64,000 bases of DNA, from contig JAFEMH010003606.1 in the NCBI GenBank assembly GCA_022495995.1, forward strand, positions 186,001 to 250,000, in the 5' to 3' direction. Position 1 is the first letter of the stretch. Every line of letters starts with the position of its first letter. The stretch comes from Adenophora triphylla var. japonica. Its lineage: Eukaryota > Streptophyta > Magnoliopsida > Asterales > Campanulaceae. The translations under genes and the position numbers were made by a program. Shown piece by piece: positions 22,205-34,846 of this stretch. The notes below the pieces were generated by a model. It did not search any database. It was not told where the DNA came from and worked only from the letters and a program-made list of their open reading frames with translations.

Positions 22205-25200
22205 CGGCCCGATAGTATTCTTTCCAGTGGTAAATCTTTGAAGCGTCCAAGTATTATTGGAAGTCAAAGCATTTAACTCCACATTCATAGCCTCTATCCA
22301 CTTAGGATCCTTAGAGGCTTGAAGGTATGTGTGTGGTTCAGAATGCACAAAAGCATTGAGAATAAAAGAATGATAGTTAGGAGATACAAAATGATATGAA
22401 ACATAGTTAGAAAGAGGATAAGGAGTAGAAGTAACCTGTGTAGAAGAGATGGAATTGACAAATGTAGAAGGTAAGTTTGTATAGTCCTTATATTTAGCAG
22501 GTACATGTCTATCTCGCACAGGTCTGAGAGCAGGAGGACAAACAACAGGAGAATAATGAACAGGAGAAGAATTGGAAACTTGAGGAGAAGGAATAACAGG
22601 AGAGGTTTCTAAAGAAGAAGAACCATTCTCAAAAAATGTGTCGTCAAAGAAAGGAACATCAGGTTCTGTAGAAGAAGGTAGAACAACAGGAATAGAACTA
22701 GAAGGAGATGAAAAAGGAAATTGATTCTCATAGAAAACAACATCCCTACTTGAGAATATTTGATGAGAGTGTAGATCATATAGTTTATATGCCTTTTTGC
22801 CAAATGGATAACCTATAAAGACACATTTTCGAGCTCTGGATGAAAATTTATCTCTGATCTGAGAAGCAGTAGAAGCAAAACAAAGAGATCCAAAGACTTT
22901 CAAATGGTTGTAAGAAACTTCAGTTGAAGTTAGAATGGAAAGAGGAGACTTATTGTTATGAATAGAAGAAGGCAGTCTGTTAATGAGATGAGTAGCAGTA
23001 AGAATGCAATCTCCCCAAAATTTGATAGGGATACCTGATTGAAATCTAAGAGCCCTAGCAATCTCAAGAAGATATCGATGCTTTCTCTCAGCTCTGCCAT
23101 TCTGCTGAGGTGTTTCAATGCAAGAGCTTTGTTGAGTGATACCAAGTGGAATGAGAACATTGGTAACAGACGAATTGAAGAACTCAGTCCCATTATCAGA
23201 CCTAATAAGATGAATAGTAGACTTAAACTGATTGTGAACCATGGAAATGAATGAAGAAAGGAGATGACTCACATGACTCTTAGATTTGAGAAGATATGTC
23301 CAAGTGACCCTACTATAGTCATCAACAATAGTTAGAAAAGAAGAGCAACCATCATAAGTAAGACTCTTATATGGACCCCACACATCACAATGAACAAGAG
23401 AAAATGGAGATTTAGTATGACTTTGACTAATCGGAAAAGGAATTCGTGTTTGTCTTGAATAATGGCAGATATCACAAGAAGAAGAAACATTCTCATGTTT
23501 ACAATTAAGATGCTCAAAAAACTTGAGTTTGGGAAAAGGAACATGGCCTAATCTCAAATGCCACAAGTGAACAGAATCAGAGTTGTTACAAGCAACATTT
23601 GAAAAAATTGTAGATGACAATTGAGTAGGGGAAACAGGTCCTGCTGCTGCTCCATCTGATATGACCAGCTTATACAAAACTCCTTGTACTTTACCAATCC
23701 CTTTTGTATTCTTCAGCACAAGGTCCTGAAAGACACAGTAAGTTGGAAAGAAAAGAAGAGCAAGCTTACTGTCAACAGATAATTTGTGACCAGACAAAAG
23801 ATTGAAGCGAAAGTCTGGGACATAGAGAACATTTTGTAGAGTAATGTCATCAGAAAGTCTTACATGGCCTTTATGAGTAATAGGAACAGATTTACCATTA
23901 GGTAAATGAATGAAAGAATGAACAGGAGATGGATCAATGAGAGAAGAAAAAGATGTAATATGATCTGTGGCTCCAGTATCTATAACCCAATCAGTAGATG
24001 ATGTAATGCACTGATTTATAAGAATGGAAGCAATACTATTGGAAGAGGATACAAGCATACCTGATAGATGATATTCAGGGCTGTGCATTGGATTACCAGA
24101 GTTAAGTAATGCCATAAGTTGACTGTATTGAGAAGCTGTTAGAGTAGGAACAGCAGGAATATTGTCACCAGTAGCAGAGGGAATAGCATCAGCAGTAGAA
24201 GTGGAAGCTGTATCAGAAGCCACTGCATTGTGTGCCTGACCAGGCCTTTGAAATTTCTGTCTATAATTCTTGGGCATTCTTGCAGGATCTGGCTTAGAGC
24301 CATACAACTTGTGCCAATCAGGATAGCCAAAGAGGAAGAAACACTTGTCTTTGGTGTGGCTATCACCATGACAATATTCACAAAATAATTGACCTCTTGT
24401 CTTACCCATAGAATTATTTCTGTATGAATTAGAGGATGCCTTACTACCATACAGAGCTGTAGTGAACTCAGATGAACAATTTGGCACATTACCAACAGAA
24501 GTAGAAGGATGTCCTCTTTGCTGTTCCTCTTGCAGAAGAATGTTTAGAGCCTCATCAATGGAAGGCAAAGGCTTAATCAACAGAATCTGACCTCTTGTGT
24601 GTGTAAAGCTCTCATTGAGCCCCATAAGAAATTGAGTTAACTTCTGTAGAACTTCATAATTCTCTTGAGTTTTAACAGCTCCACACTGACAATTACAAAT
24701 GCATCTAGGAAATTGGGACAGATCCTCAAACTCATCCCACATACTCTTGAATTTAGTGTGATAAGCAGAGATTGATAAGTGTCCTTGAGCAAAGTTAGCT
24801 ATATCCTGTTTAACTTGAAAATTTTTTGGTGCATTGGCTTGTGAATACCTAGATCTCAGATTTTCCCAAATTTCCTTAGCCGTTTTCACATATACAACAC
24901 TAGATGCAATATCATTTGATAGAACATTCAACAACCAAGATATCACCATATCATTGCATCTATTCCACAGCAGAAAATATTTAGAAGCAGAAGAAGGTTT
25001 GATGGATGTACCATCAATCATACCAGTTTTCATCTATGCAGAGAGTGCAATTAACATTGATCGACTCCATTGAGGATAATTTGTCTCTGTTAGTACCTGA
25101 CTTACAAGCTTCATGCCTGGATGATCATTCGGATGTAGATACAGCGGATGATTAGAGTTGATTTGCAGAGCAGCTTCCTGAATATCATAGAAATCCAAAG

Positions 25201-25258
25201 TGTCATTAGCTCCTGAATCATCGGAGTCAGTCTCATTAGTGTGAACAGGTTCCGCCAT
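22202..25258 (-). CDS. Copia gag-protease-integrase polyprotein, with one in-frame stop
   Basis: ATG at 25258 (MAEPVHTNETDS). The gag part has YPQWSRSMLIALS and ESFTHTRGQILL-type sequence and a CCHC knuckle CEYCHGDSHTKDKC. The aspartic protease core is WVIDTGATDH. Integrase has HLWHLRLGH..SSCDICH zinc residues, DVWGPYK, DNGTEFF and QQNGRAERKHR (DDE triad). A TAG at 25034-25036 interrupts gag after about 74 codons; the frame reopens directly at 25033 and ends at a TAA (22202-22204) where RT would begin. One point mutation explains the first stop. Confidence 0.9.
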
Positions 25259-25438
25259 GAATTAGGTTGAAGAATGCTTCAATTGATCAAACAAATTGGA
25301 GAAACGTCAGATTTGTGTAGAAATTAGGGATTCAAGTCGGAATTTGACCTCCGACGAAGAACAGAATCAGAATAGCGAGAATGATTGAATCAATTGATTC
25401 AATTGATACAGCGGAAGAAGGTAATCAGGCCATTGAAA

Positions 25439-25450
25439 GCTCTGATACCA
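25439..25450 (-). other. Primer-binding site, initiator tRNA-Met type
   Basis: Minus strand TGGTATCAGAGC, directly inside the 5' LTR that starts at 25727 and ends at 25451. Standard for plant copia elements. Confidence 0.9.
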
Positions 25451-25727
25451 TGATAAAAGTTGAAATGAAGATGAGCTTAGAGAGAGAGAATGTTGTTCAG
25501 AGAGAACTTCATAAGAGAAAAATGATATTGTATTTTTCCAATCTGTACAAACATGAATTATATACTCAGCTCTAACAAACTCTCTACTGACTTTTCTAAC
25601 AAACTCTAACAACCAGAGCTAACAAAGAGAACTAACTATCAGCTATTAAGTTACACTTGAGTCCTTTATACTTTCCTCTTTATTTACATCACACCCTGTA
25701 CTCGAAGATTGGTTATATACATTAACA
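25451..25727 (-). repeat. 5' LTR of the copia element
   Basis: 277 bp, TG...CA, followed by the target duplication CTGAC at 25728-25732 and then the rest of Mpp10 exon 11. Confidence 0.93.
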
Positions 25728-26135
25728 CTGACGCTGCCATGCTGGCACCTGAGGAAGTGTTTACTGGCAAAGGAGATATCAAGGAAGAAGCGGAACTAAC
25801 GCAGGCCGAGAGAAGGAGAAGAAGAGCTAACAAGAAAAGGAAATTTAAAGGTAATCTTAGTTGGCCATGCAATTATGGTCAAGTATAAAATATTTTTCAA
25901 TAATCAAGCATCTAAGGCATTAGGCATGTAATCACATCAGACATGAGCCAAGCCCAGTTTACCTTCTTTGTTGGTAGCGCTCCCTCTATAGTGTTTCTGA
26001 AAGATAGTTTGTTCCAAAAGAGGTGTCCATTTTCTGATGGAGGTCATAAATATGTTTTATAAAATAGCCTAGATTAAAACTTTGTTAGTTTTGCTTGAAG
26101 AAAACCAAAAAGAGGGTGCTTATTTTGGGATTATA

Positions 26136-26379
26136 CTCCCTCCATCCCATAATGATAGTCTTACTTTCTTAACGGTTTATTTGATTGAACTTTGACTAAA
26201 GATTTAGGAAAGGCATATCCAAATGAAATTTTAAAACTTGTTATTGATACACCATTGGAATTACTGCCAATAACAATTTTTAGATTTTCTTTTGGTTAAT
26301 TAGTTTTTCCTAAATTTCTAGTTAAAGTTCAATCAAATTAATTACAAAAAGTGGGACTATCTTTATGGGACGGAGTGAG
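26136..26379. mobile_element. Stowaway-like MITE, Mpp10 copy B intron 11
   Basis: Same family and site as 2446-2689; ctccctccatccca ... tgggacggagtgag with TA on both sides. Confidence 0.7.
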
Positions 26380-27041
26380 TACTCATTGGACCAAATAGAC
26401 CCTCATTTTGGAAAGATGGTAGGAGTTTTAGAATAACCCACAATAATGCTTTGAATATAAACTTTTTGGCTTTGGTTCAAATCTGACCGTCTTGTTTCAA
26501 AGTACTCATTTTTGTTTGATCTTTGCGGTTTAAAACATGACAGCCAAGACTGCAAATAAGATGGTAGCAAAGAAGGCAAGAGAGAGCATGCTGTCAAATG
26601 GTGATGGTGAGTATCCTAGTCTCCTCTAGCCAATTCATTTGTCACAAATCTGCATGTAGAATCATTTTATTAATTATTTAATTTTAATTTCACAGCCAAG
26701 GAAGAATGATGACCTTTTACATGCTATATTTGACAAAAGACACATATTAGTGTCTGTTGATGACGGGGATCATCTTGAGAGACCTTCATGGTTCTCTTTT
26801 GTGCCCAGTTAACTACGGGGTGTATGCAGAAAAGCCAGCAGGAGAGAGAGAGAGACGGCAGTCACTGCAGCAATTCGCTCATGGTGTTACTCAGTGTAAG
26901 ATCCTGGCGGGAAGCAATTCCTGCTCCTTTTGTGAACTATGGCCGATAAGTTTATCAGCGGACAATATCATTATTCAATACAAAGATTTTTTCTTCTTTT
27001 ATTCTGGTTAATAGCTTATTGATATATTATCTTATTATGTA

Positions 27042-27213
27042 CTTCCTCTGTCCCAAAATAAATCTCTGTCTTGCCAACTTTTAAAAAAAAGGTGTTTTAC
27101 TAGTTTGTACATTACTTGTACATTAATAAAATTGCATTTAAGTATTTTTCTTTATTTAGAAAGGCGATATTTATTTTGGATGAATCAAGGAGAGTGCAAT
27201 GGGATGGATGTAG
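27042..27213. mobile_element. Stowaway-like MITE downstream of Mpp10 copy B
   Basis: Unit 2 copy of the element at 3352-3522, TA on both sides. Confidence 0.6.
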
Positions 27214-27637
27214 TATAGATTATTTATGTGTTATGTGCATCTTTGAGCAGTTCCTGCCAATTGCTTGTCAGCTCTCATGATAATCTTTGAACAGACTCCA
27301 GGAAATTTGTTGTTATTGTCCCTCACAAAATTTGCCATTTGCTGTTGTCCTTGGTTTCTTTTTAGGAGAGTATGGAAGGTGACTATGCCACGAGAAATGA
27401 CATGCCTTAGTATAAAACCCCCCCAGATTGCTTCATCCGTGGCCCTGCATGTATGCGATAAATAGGATATATGACTAGGAATATCCATAGAAAACGCCGT
27501 AAGCGAGTCTGATGTAGTTACGGTTAGCTAGAACTTTTCCCCATAACAAGAAAGTAAATGAATTCAAAATGATTTGTTTTTTTAAATTCTGGCAATTGTT
27601 CAAAAGAAGTCGTATTGTTTTCAAAGTGATTGCTTAC

Positions 27638-28819
27638 AGATGAGACCGAATGTGGCTGCAGTAGCAGACCCGGCTCCAACAACATTATGAACATCGTGCA
27701 CTCCTCTTTTCTCAGCAAGAAAGTTCTGCAAACCATAAAATGCAGCTGTGAACATCCCAAGGCGTATTCCACCAACTATAGAGCCACGGGTAACTCTGAC
27801 AAATCTTTTCTCCATAGCTTCTCTCATCAGTCGATATTGTTCTCTCTTGTCTGACGTGCTTCCAAGTTTCAACATTACTTCAGCATCCTTGCTCTGCAAA
27901 GTAGGTCGATTGCCCAATGATTTTCAACATTATATGAATAAGTTCAAGTTGAAATATGAAGAACCATGCAGTTATCTTACCATGCTTCAACAAGAGCTAC
28001 AAAGTATTACAGATCATTGTGTTTGGACGTAGTACATTTTAATTTGTAATTAAGTTCACTTAGCAAGAGTGTTATTGTAAACAGGCCTTACTATTTAAGG
28101 ATGCTGCTGACATAGTTTTTCAGGTAGAAGTAATAATCACCATTTTCTCGTTTCAGTTTCTTATGTATTTTTCTTCGATTCACACTTGTTTTTTCCTTGT
28201 TTTGACTGAACTTCCATTTCGATTTTGCAATATTGACAAGAAATCAAAAGTATGTACTGTTTAAGCATTTTCAAAACTGTGACTGATACATAAAGATAAG
28301 ACCAAAAATCAAAGAAGTTCAAAAGCCATACAACATGATCATGAGAGATACGGAAATGAAACAATTTGAAAGCTTTTACAGGATTGTTAGTGTTGGAATG
28401 ATGCATATCTCGCCTAAGAGCCACTTCAAATTATACCAATCGATCACACAGTAAATAAACACGGATTCAAATCAAACACTATAACAGCAAACATTTTACA
28501 GGAACTTAATAGCAATAGTAAACTTGAAACAGACTGGATATAAACCAGCACTAGCAAAATGGGGGTGCAAACACAATTACAACATAAACAAAATCGTTTT
28601 ATAAAACCTAAAAGCCAGTTTATTTTTTAGGGTTAAGTTATAATCTGGAACAACAACATAGCAATTAACAACAAAAACAAATAAATTAAAACTGCAAGCT
28701 GTAGTCTTACACTGGCAACCGATTCTTCTGGATTGCCATGTTCTTCCATGGTCAAATACGATTCAGTAAATTTCCTCAAAATGGTATGATAACTAAAAAT
28801 TGAATCTTCAAGCAGTGAG
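27638..28819 (-). pseudogene. Fragment of a Tim17/Tim22/Tim23-family gene (two exons)
   Basis: Two minus-strand exons with good borders, 28819-28711 and 27893-27638, join in frame. The first gives about 36 aa (SLLEDSIFSYHTILRKFTES..). The second gives REAMEKRFVRVTRGSIVGG, IRLGMFTAAFYGLQNFLAEK and HNVVGAGSATAATFGLI, a Tim17-type membrane segment with G-rich helices. Proteins of this family sit in mitochondrial or plastid membranes; a TIMMDC1-like complex I assembly factor or another preprotein/amino acid transporter relative are both possible. Exons before and after are missing. The piece occurs only in unit 2, between unit sequence ending near 27507 and restarting near 28855, so it is an inserted gene fragment. 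Confidence 0.55.
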
Positions 28820-29125
28820 CTGAAATGAGAAAAGCAAAGTTATTCGTAAATAGGATATCAAACGTGGAAGTAGGAAAGTTCACATGGGTCTCGGTGTATG
28901 GATACATTAATTACTTTTGTTATTTTTAAACATCATCACTTGGGCAGTAGTACTATGCGTCAGGACACTTATGACTTTTCAACAGCTAATACGTGAATGA
29001 TCAGAATTCTTGACAGCTAGATTTTTGAAATGATTTCCTATTCATTTAATTTAATGGGAATGGGATTGAGTATGTCGACATCTTGTATCACAGCTTGCCT
29101 TAGTAATGTTATTTAAATTTTATAA

Positions 29126-29275
29126 TTTCTTTAAAAATTAAGTATTTATAAAATTACTTTTCTACCCTCTACATAATAATTAAATTACTCACTAAATTCT
29201 ACCCTCTACATAATAATTAAATTTCTTTAAAAATTAAGTATTTATTAAATTACTTTTCTACCCTCTACATAATAA
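29126..29275. repeat. 96-bp tandem repeat, unit 2 version
   Basis: Same repeat as 4384-4592, cut after about 1.5 copies where a segment starting atgagctactcccatccg (about 29278-29460) follows. That segment is shared with unit 3 (44631-44800) but absent from unit 1. Confidence 0.6.
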
Positions 29276-30293
29276 TAATGAGCTACTCCCATCCGCTTTG
29301 CACAAGTAGAACAATCAATAATCGGTTTCCTGCTAAGGCGCTTACTGAATATTTATTTTTGATTGGTTGCGACTCATTAATAAGAAGAGCGAAAGTATTG
29401 ATGTAATTAGTAGGGGAAATTCAGGTAAAATGATTAAAATATAATCTAATCAATGATCTTTTATCAAAATATCTAATATTCGACACAAATTTGCTGACTA
29501 TGAGAAGACAGGAATCGAAAGAATAATGTCTTTTCTATCTGTGTGAATAGTACCATATCCAACTTTTAGGTTCAGGGGTGCAACAAAGGTAATAGAAATT
29601 CTAGTTTCCTAATCTCTGTGTACAGTGGCATATTGAAACTTTTCTTGGACATTATTAGACATTATATTTCAGATTATAAGAGGACACTTTTTTTGGACAC
29701 TCCAAAAAGGAATAATGGACTCTTATTTTTCAAGCACCAATTAAATAATTTCATTCAGCATGTACGGATTAAAATATGGCAAGTGAAGATCACCTCATCC
29801 GCATATACGGTATCACTTGTTTGCACTAAAACAAAAATTATATACCAACTACTAACATTTCATCAATTAATTAAAATTGATCTGACACCACATGGAAGTG
29901 GCAGAGTATAGAACTTTTGACTCAATAAGTTACTATTAATAGTCAATAGTCATGGACTTTTATTAATAGGCAAATGTCAAGTCAAATAGGGATGAGAGAA
30001 CGCTGTTTACTTTTATTTAAATAAATTGACAAAAGTCATTGTCTTCAACAATCAACAATCGACTTCAACCTTAAGACGGGTCGGGTTATGACCCGGATTT
30101 GGATTTCGACCCGGTAAATCTCATGATTCCATTAACCAAAAATCAACATATTATATATCAAAATGTTTAGAATTCGATTTCCTAATGATTCATAAGCTTA
30201 AGTTTCAGAAATTATTATCATAGCAAAAATTTCGAAATCACGGTTCGTTGCAAAATAGAGCAAGGCAGAGGTATAGATTGCTCTGATACCAAA

Positions 30294-30593
30294 TGTAAGA
30301 TTAATCACACTAGCATGTTTGAAATCCTAATGAACACATAATGTAATTTGCAGCGGAAGATTAGATCGACATACCTCCAGCCATTGCGCCGTAATTGGAA
30401 TCAGAATGAAGTCGGAGTTGCTCCGAAATTGCACCGAAGGGTGAACTTCTAATCCCTTACTCTCCTTCTCAATTGATGGTGTGTTTTCTGAATGGATTTT
30501 TATCAGTGGGATAAGGGACCTCCGGATGAAAAATGTATTTATATGCTCTGTCCATCAAAGAGCACCATGGGCAGTTTTTTAAGAAGTTACCCA
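30294..30593 (-). mobile_element. Copia-type LTR remnant, unit 2 copy
   Basis: 300 bp, same ends as 5390-5690, with the TGGTATCAGAGC primer site (minus strand) just left of it. Confidence 0.65.
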
Positions 30594-32114
30594 CGTAAGT
30601 GGTAGTGGGTGAGAATGGTGGACGGTTGAAGACGATTGTCGGCAGTTACAACCCAAGTAATGGACCACAAATATGGAGGAATAATGGACTCTTAATTAAT
30701 AGATATAACCTAAATTGCGTAGATGGAATGCAATACCAGCTTGGTTGTATGAGTTCTGGACAATTAAAAAAACTTTTCAAGCTAAATACAGACAACCAAA
30801 AGTATGAATATTTGTATAGGGCTGTATTTTTCATATCAAAATTTTAAGGCCTGAAATCACAAAAGTAGAAAGAGATTGGACTCATATATAATGATATTGC
30901 AGTTAGAAAGATATATTAACATGTGCCAATCTCCTCAATGCAAAAGCTGACTTTTTCTTGAGCTGCACATCTAGGGACTGAAGCATCTCAATTAATGGTC
31001 CTATAGCACCTCTTTTAACATTATGAACCTGTAACAAACTAAATTCTTGGGGGGGGGGGATACAAATTAAAGGGAAGGGAGAGTAAGACGAAGCACATGA
31101 AGTAAAGTGGAGCTTCTAATTGAATTGGTAATTCAAGAAAGAATGCAACTAAAGGAAAGGAGCATCATAATTGTACATGTTCTTAATGAGTGAACATGGA
31201 ATGCTTGCTGTAAGAACCCATAACATTGCCTCCCGTTGGCTCTCCTTGCAACAAGAACTGTTATCAAATCTGGGCAATAAACAAATGAGAACAGATAGAT
31301 AAGGCACCACAATCACATCCATAACAAAATAGCTGTTGGAATTTGCTATGTGCAAAACCAAGTAATGTGGTTATAAATTGATACTAAGATTTTAGAAAAG
31401 AAAGATACCTACTCTACTATGCTCTGGAATGAATCAAGGCGGAGAAATCGAATTGATTTGGAATCGATAAAAAATGTTTGGGGAAACAAATCGCAGCAAA
31501 TCGACGAGTAGCTTAGTTCGTACACGACTCTCACGCGGCCTTGGGTGGATGATGGAGCTCAGTCCGTCTTGAGCTGGACTGAACGACTCCGACCTGAGCC
31601 CACAGAGCGATTGTTAAATCGTGACACGCTAGTTTTTTTTGGGAAAAGGACTAGGGAGAGAGTAATACGATACCTTGATTTGAGATAGGTGCTTTGAGAG
31701 AGATGTCGTGCTCTGGTATTGGGGAAAAGGGTTTTTGGATTTTTTTGAAAAGGTACAAGATTGTCGGAATCGGGAGAAGAGAGGGAATTGTATGGTGGAA
31801 ACGATGCATCCATGTTCGAGAGGATGGAGAATTTTGAGAGGGAATCGTGTGGTGAAAACGATGCACCATGGCAGAAGAGTGAAGAGAGGAGACAGAGCCG
31901 CGACGGCCATGGAAGGAGGGAGAGAAGATGGAGAGAGAGAGAGAGAGAGCGCGACTCCATATAAGAAGAGAGAGAGAGGGGTGGCGACCATGGCAGAAGA
32001 GAGAGAGAGGGGGAGGCGAAGATGGTTGTTTGTAGTAGAGGTGGGGTATGTTTTGGGGAAGAGAAGCGACACCCGGAGAGGAGAGGGAGCAGAGAGAGAG
32101 AGAGAGAAGAAAGC
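30594..32114. other. Conserved unit sequence and GA-rich tract, unit 2
   Basis: Matches 5691-7201. The two small frames at 30599-30847 and 31149-31361 are kept, but no recognisable domain is present. The GA-rich part from about 31650 differs by repeat length. Confidence 0.4.
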
Positions 32115-32810
32115 TGATGGATATATTTTTATATTCATTTTATATGTTCTAAATTCTATTTATTGCAAATTTTTCGAGTAAAAATATAGTTTAATTATTT
32201 TGTTAGTGCTATTTTAATTTCAGGTTGAAAATGTGGAAAATTGGATGGTTTAAGGTGGAGAAAAGATTAAAATTCGAGACAGAGCGAAGCAGAGGGAGTA
32301 CCAAAAGAAAAGAAGAAAAAGAGATAGAAAATAGATTTTTGGACAGCCAAGTTTGGGCGACCGCCCTTCTCTCTCGGCAATTTACGGCGACCGCCCAAAC
32401 CATTTCCACGCCAAGGCCAAGTTTTCAGTGCTGCCTCCATTTCTTGGGCTTCCTTTGTGATTTGGTTGGGCTTTAATGGTTGTTGGCCCAATCTTTATTT
32501 AATGATCAACCTAGTCCAGCCTTGGTCCACCCCTTAGTATAAATATAATTGTGATAGAATTTTAGGTTTAAGCTTGGTTTTCATTTGGGATCGGGGGACG
32601 GCGGAGGGGAGCCGTGGTGCTGTTTGGTTCCTTCCATTGTTCCATATTATGAAGGTTTTGTTCCTTTATTTTTTTTATGTAACTTTTATTATTATGTATA
32701 GATAAGTTCTTGATTCCATGGATTGGATGGTAATTTAGTCACTACCTATGTTATACCATTGATTATTTTATCTCATTAATTGATATCTTGTTCATCTTTG
32801 CTATTTTCAT
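32115..32810 (+). mobile_element. Truncated LTR 1 of the gag-only element, unit 2
   Basis: The LTR starts TGATGGATAT as in unit 1 and keeps both GC-rich motifs, but breaks off after ctattttcat. The next bases match unit 1 near 10731 (catcttactttgttggc). About 2.8 kb, including half the LTR and the first gag frame, is deleted. Confidence 0.75.
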
Positions 32811-32876
32811 CATCTTACTTTGTTGGCAATGATCCCCCCTCACATTTATGCACGGTGAAAAGAATCATAATTGATA

Positions 32877-33158
32877 CTCCCTCCGTCTCAGCCCAGTGTA
32901 CACTTATTTCCCTTTTGGTCCGTCCCAGCCCAGTGTGAACTATCATAAATGGTATGTCCTTTAATATTTTATATTCTCCCTACCCCACCCACTCATTAAC
33001 TCCACTCATTCTCCACCACACAATTTATTCAACCAACCTACTATTTACTCCACCCATTCCCTCTCTTCATTTTCTACAACACATTTTCATTATCTTAATA
33101 ATATTTCTTAATCGGCGTGCCTTGGTCAATGGTTCACAGTTGGGTGGGACGGAGGGAG
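32877..33158. mobile_element. Stowaway-like MITE, unit 2 only
   Basis: 282 bp, ctccctccgtct ... gggacggagggag with TA on both sides, inserted in the internal region of the gag-only element. The unit 1 site near 10791 reads attggtatgtg without it, giving a clear empty site. Confidence 0.85.
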
Positions 33159-33388
33159 TATGTGTTAGTGCAATGGTAAGTTTATGTTTATAATGGCACA
33201 TGATGGATTGCAATTTTGGAAAAAATTTGAGACTGACGGTGACAAACTTTTTATATTGTGATCAACACCCAAAAATATGTTTTTATTTGTTTGCTTGGTC
33301 ATTTTTAGTTTTAGAATTATGGGTAGTATTTAGTATATTTGTGTTTTATTTTACTCGGGGACGAGCAAAAGATAGGTTTGGGGGTATT

Positions 33389-34726
33389 TGATGGATATAT
33401 TTTCATATCCATTTTATATGTTCTAAATTCTATTTATTGCAAAATTTCCGAGTAAAAATGTAGTTTAATTATTTTGTTAGTGCTATTTTAATTTCAGGTT
33501 GAAAATGTGGAAAATTGGATGGTTTAAGGTGGAGAAAAGATTAAAATTCGAGACGGAGCGAAGCGGAGGAAGTACCAAAAGAAAAGAAGAAAAAGAGATA
33601 GAAAATAGATTTTTGGACAGCCAAGTTTGGGCGACCGCCCTTCTCTCTCGGTAATTTACGGCGACCGCCCAAACCATTTCCACGCCAAGGCCAAGTTTTC
33701 AGTGCTGCCTCCATTTCTTGGGCTTCCTTTGTGATTTGGTTGGGCTTTAATGGTTGTTGGCCCAATCATTATTTAATGATCAGCCTAGGCCAGCCTTGGT
33801 CCACCCCTTAGTATAAATATAATTGTGATAGAATTTTAGGTTTAAGCTTGGTTTTCATTTGGGACTGGGGGACGGCGGAGGGGAGCCGTGGTGCTGTTTG
33901 GTTCCTTCCATTGTTCCATATTATTATGAAGGTTTTGTTCCTTTTTTTTAATGTAACTTTTATTATTATGTATAGCTAAGTTCTTGATTTCATGAATTGG
34001 ATGGTAATTTAGTCACTACTTATGTTATGTCATTGATTATTTTATCTCATTAATTGATATCTTGTTCATCTTTGCTATTTTCATGAAAGTTTATTTGATT
34101 AAATTGTGGTTGATTCCTAATTTCTTCCTTTATACTTTATGGGTGTCAATTTCTTATATTGATTTTGGGATTTTGACTTAGACTTTGCTAAATGTTGAAA
34201 TCTATTGGTTTTCTTGATTGATATTACATGGGTTTTGGTTCATAAAATCTTTAAAACTTAAAGCTTTCCTTTTTAATCACTTGGACTTGATTTGCGAAAA
34301 GTGATTGAATAGAAATGAATAGATTGAAATCCGGCGGCCTTACCGTACCAATCTTTACTTTGGTGATTGAACCCAAGATAGAAATTAATATATTTTTCCA
34401 AATTAATGGCATAGTATTTTGTGATTAAATGAAATCCAATCCATGAAATCCCCTCTTATTATTGTTTTAATCTCTATTTGAATTTGCTCTCTTTGTTTAC
34501 TTGTCTTTCCTAACGTTAATTTTTAATCTTGATAATTGTAGTTGTTCGTTATTTTTAAAAACCAACCCCCCCTTTTATTTGTTTTTATTACTTTAGTATA
34601 CACTACTCAAATCGACTCAATCACCCAACAATTCCCTGTGGATTCGACCCCTTACTTGTGTACGCTATCACAACGACACTCGTACACTTGCGAGGTGTTT
34701 TTATTACAAGTGGGAGTTTTAACCCA
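33389..34726 (+). repeat. LTR 2 of the gag-only element, unit 2
   Basis: 1338 bp, TGATGGATAT ... TTAACCCA, preceded by gataggtttgggggta. The primer site behind it (34736-34753) has one changed base (gccggga for gcc gggg). Confidence 0.8.
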
Positions 34727-34846
34727 TCAAATTTTTGGCGCCGTTGCCGGGAAATTTGTTTAGGTTGAATTTGTTGATTTAGGTAGTGTAAATAGCTTAG
34801 GTAGTGTAAATATTTGTGTAGTGTAAATATTTGTGTGGACTCAAGG

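Larger units (their letters stand above)
20495..25727 (-). mobile_element. Young Ty1/copia retrotransposon in Mpp10 exon 11
   Basis: Two 277-bp LTRs (20495-20771 and 25451-25727, TGATAAAAG ... TTAACA) differ at one base by eye. The target duplication is CTGAC (20490-20494 and 25728-25732). On the minus strand the order is gag, protease, integrase, RT, RNase H, that is copia order. The primer site TGGTATCAGAGC (25450-25439, initiator tRNA-Met type) touches the 5' LTR, and a G12 polypurine tract (20784-20773) lies before the 3' LTR. The site is empty in units 1 and 3, so insertion came after the duplication. Confidence 0.95.
16131..26709 (+). pseudogene. MPP10: Mpp10 copy B, interrupted by a MITE (exon 1) and a copia element (exon 11)
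   Basis: ATG 16131 opens MASSVDGIDALHLLKSTDP. Exon 1 is 16131-17030, split by a MITE at 16246-16491. Later exons: 17201-17241, 17584-17824, 17930-18040, 18170-18307, 18873-18941, 19047-19088, 19699-19767, 19861-19932, 20038-20091, 20471-20494 plus 25733-25850 (interrupted by copia), 26544-26606 and 26696-26709 (stop). With both insertions removed, all exons join in frame to about 568 aa. The N-terminus (FDRLLVDGFDAEQIWQQI), a long acidic stretch, YEDFFGDKKK, and the EPKTWTMQGEVTA..RPKDSALE block are Mpp10 hallmarks. The end of exon 1 needs a GC donor (GAG|GCGAGG), which is the least certain splice site. The copia insertion should destroy the C-terminus. Confidence 0.8.
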
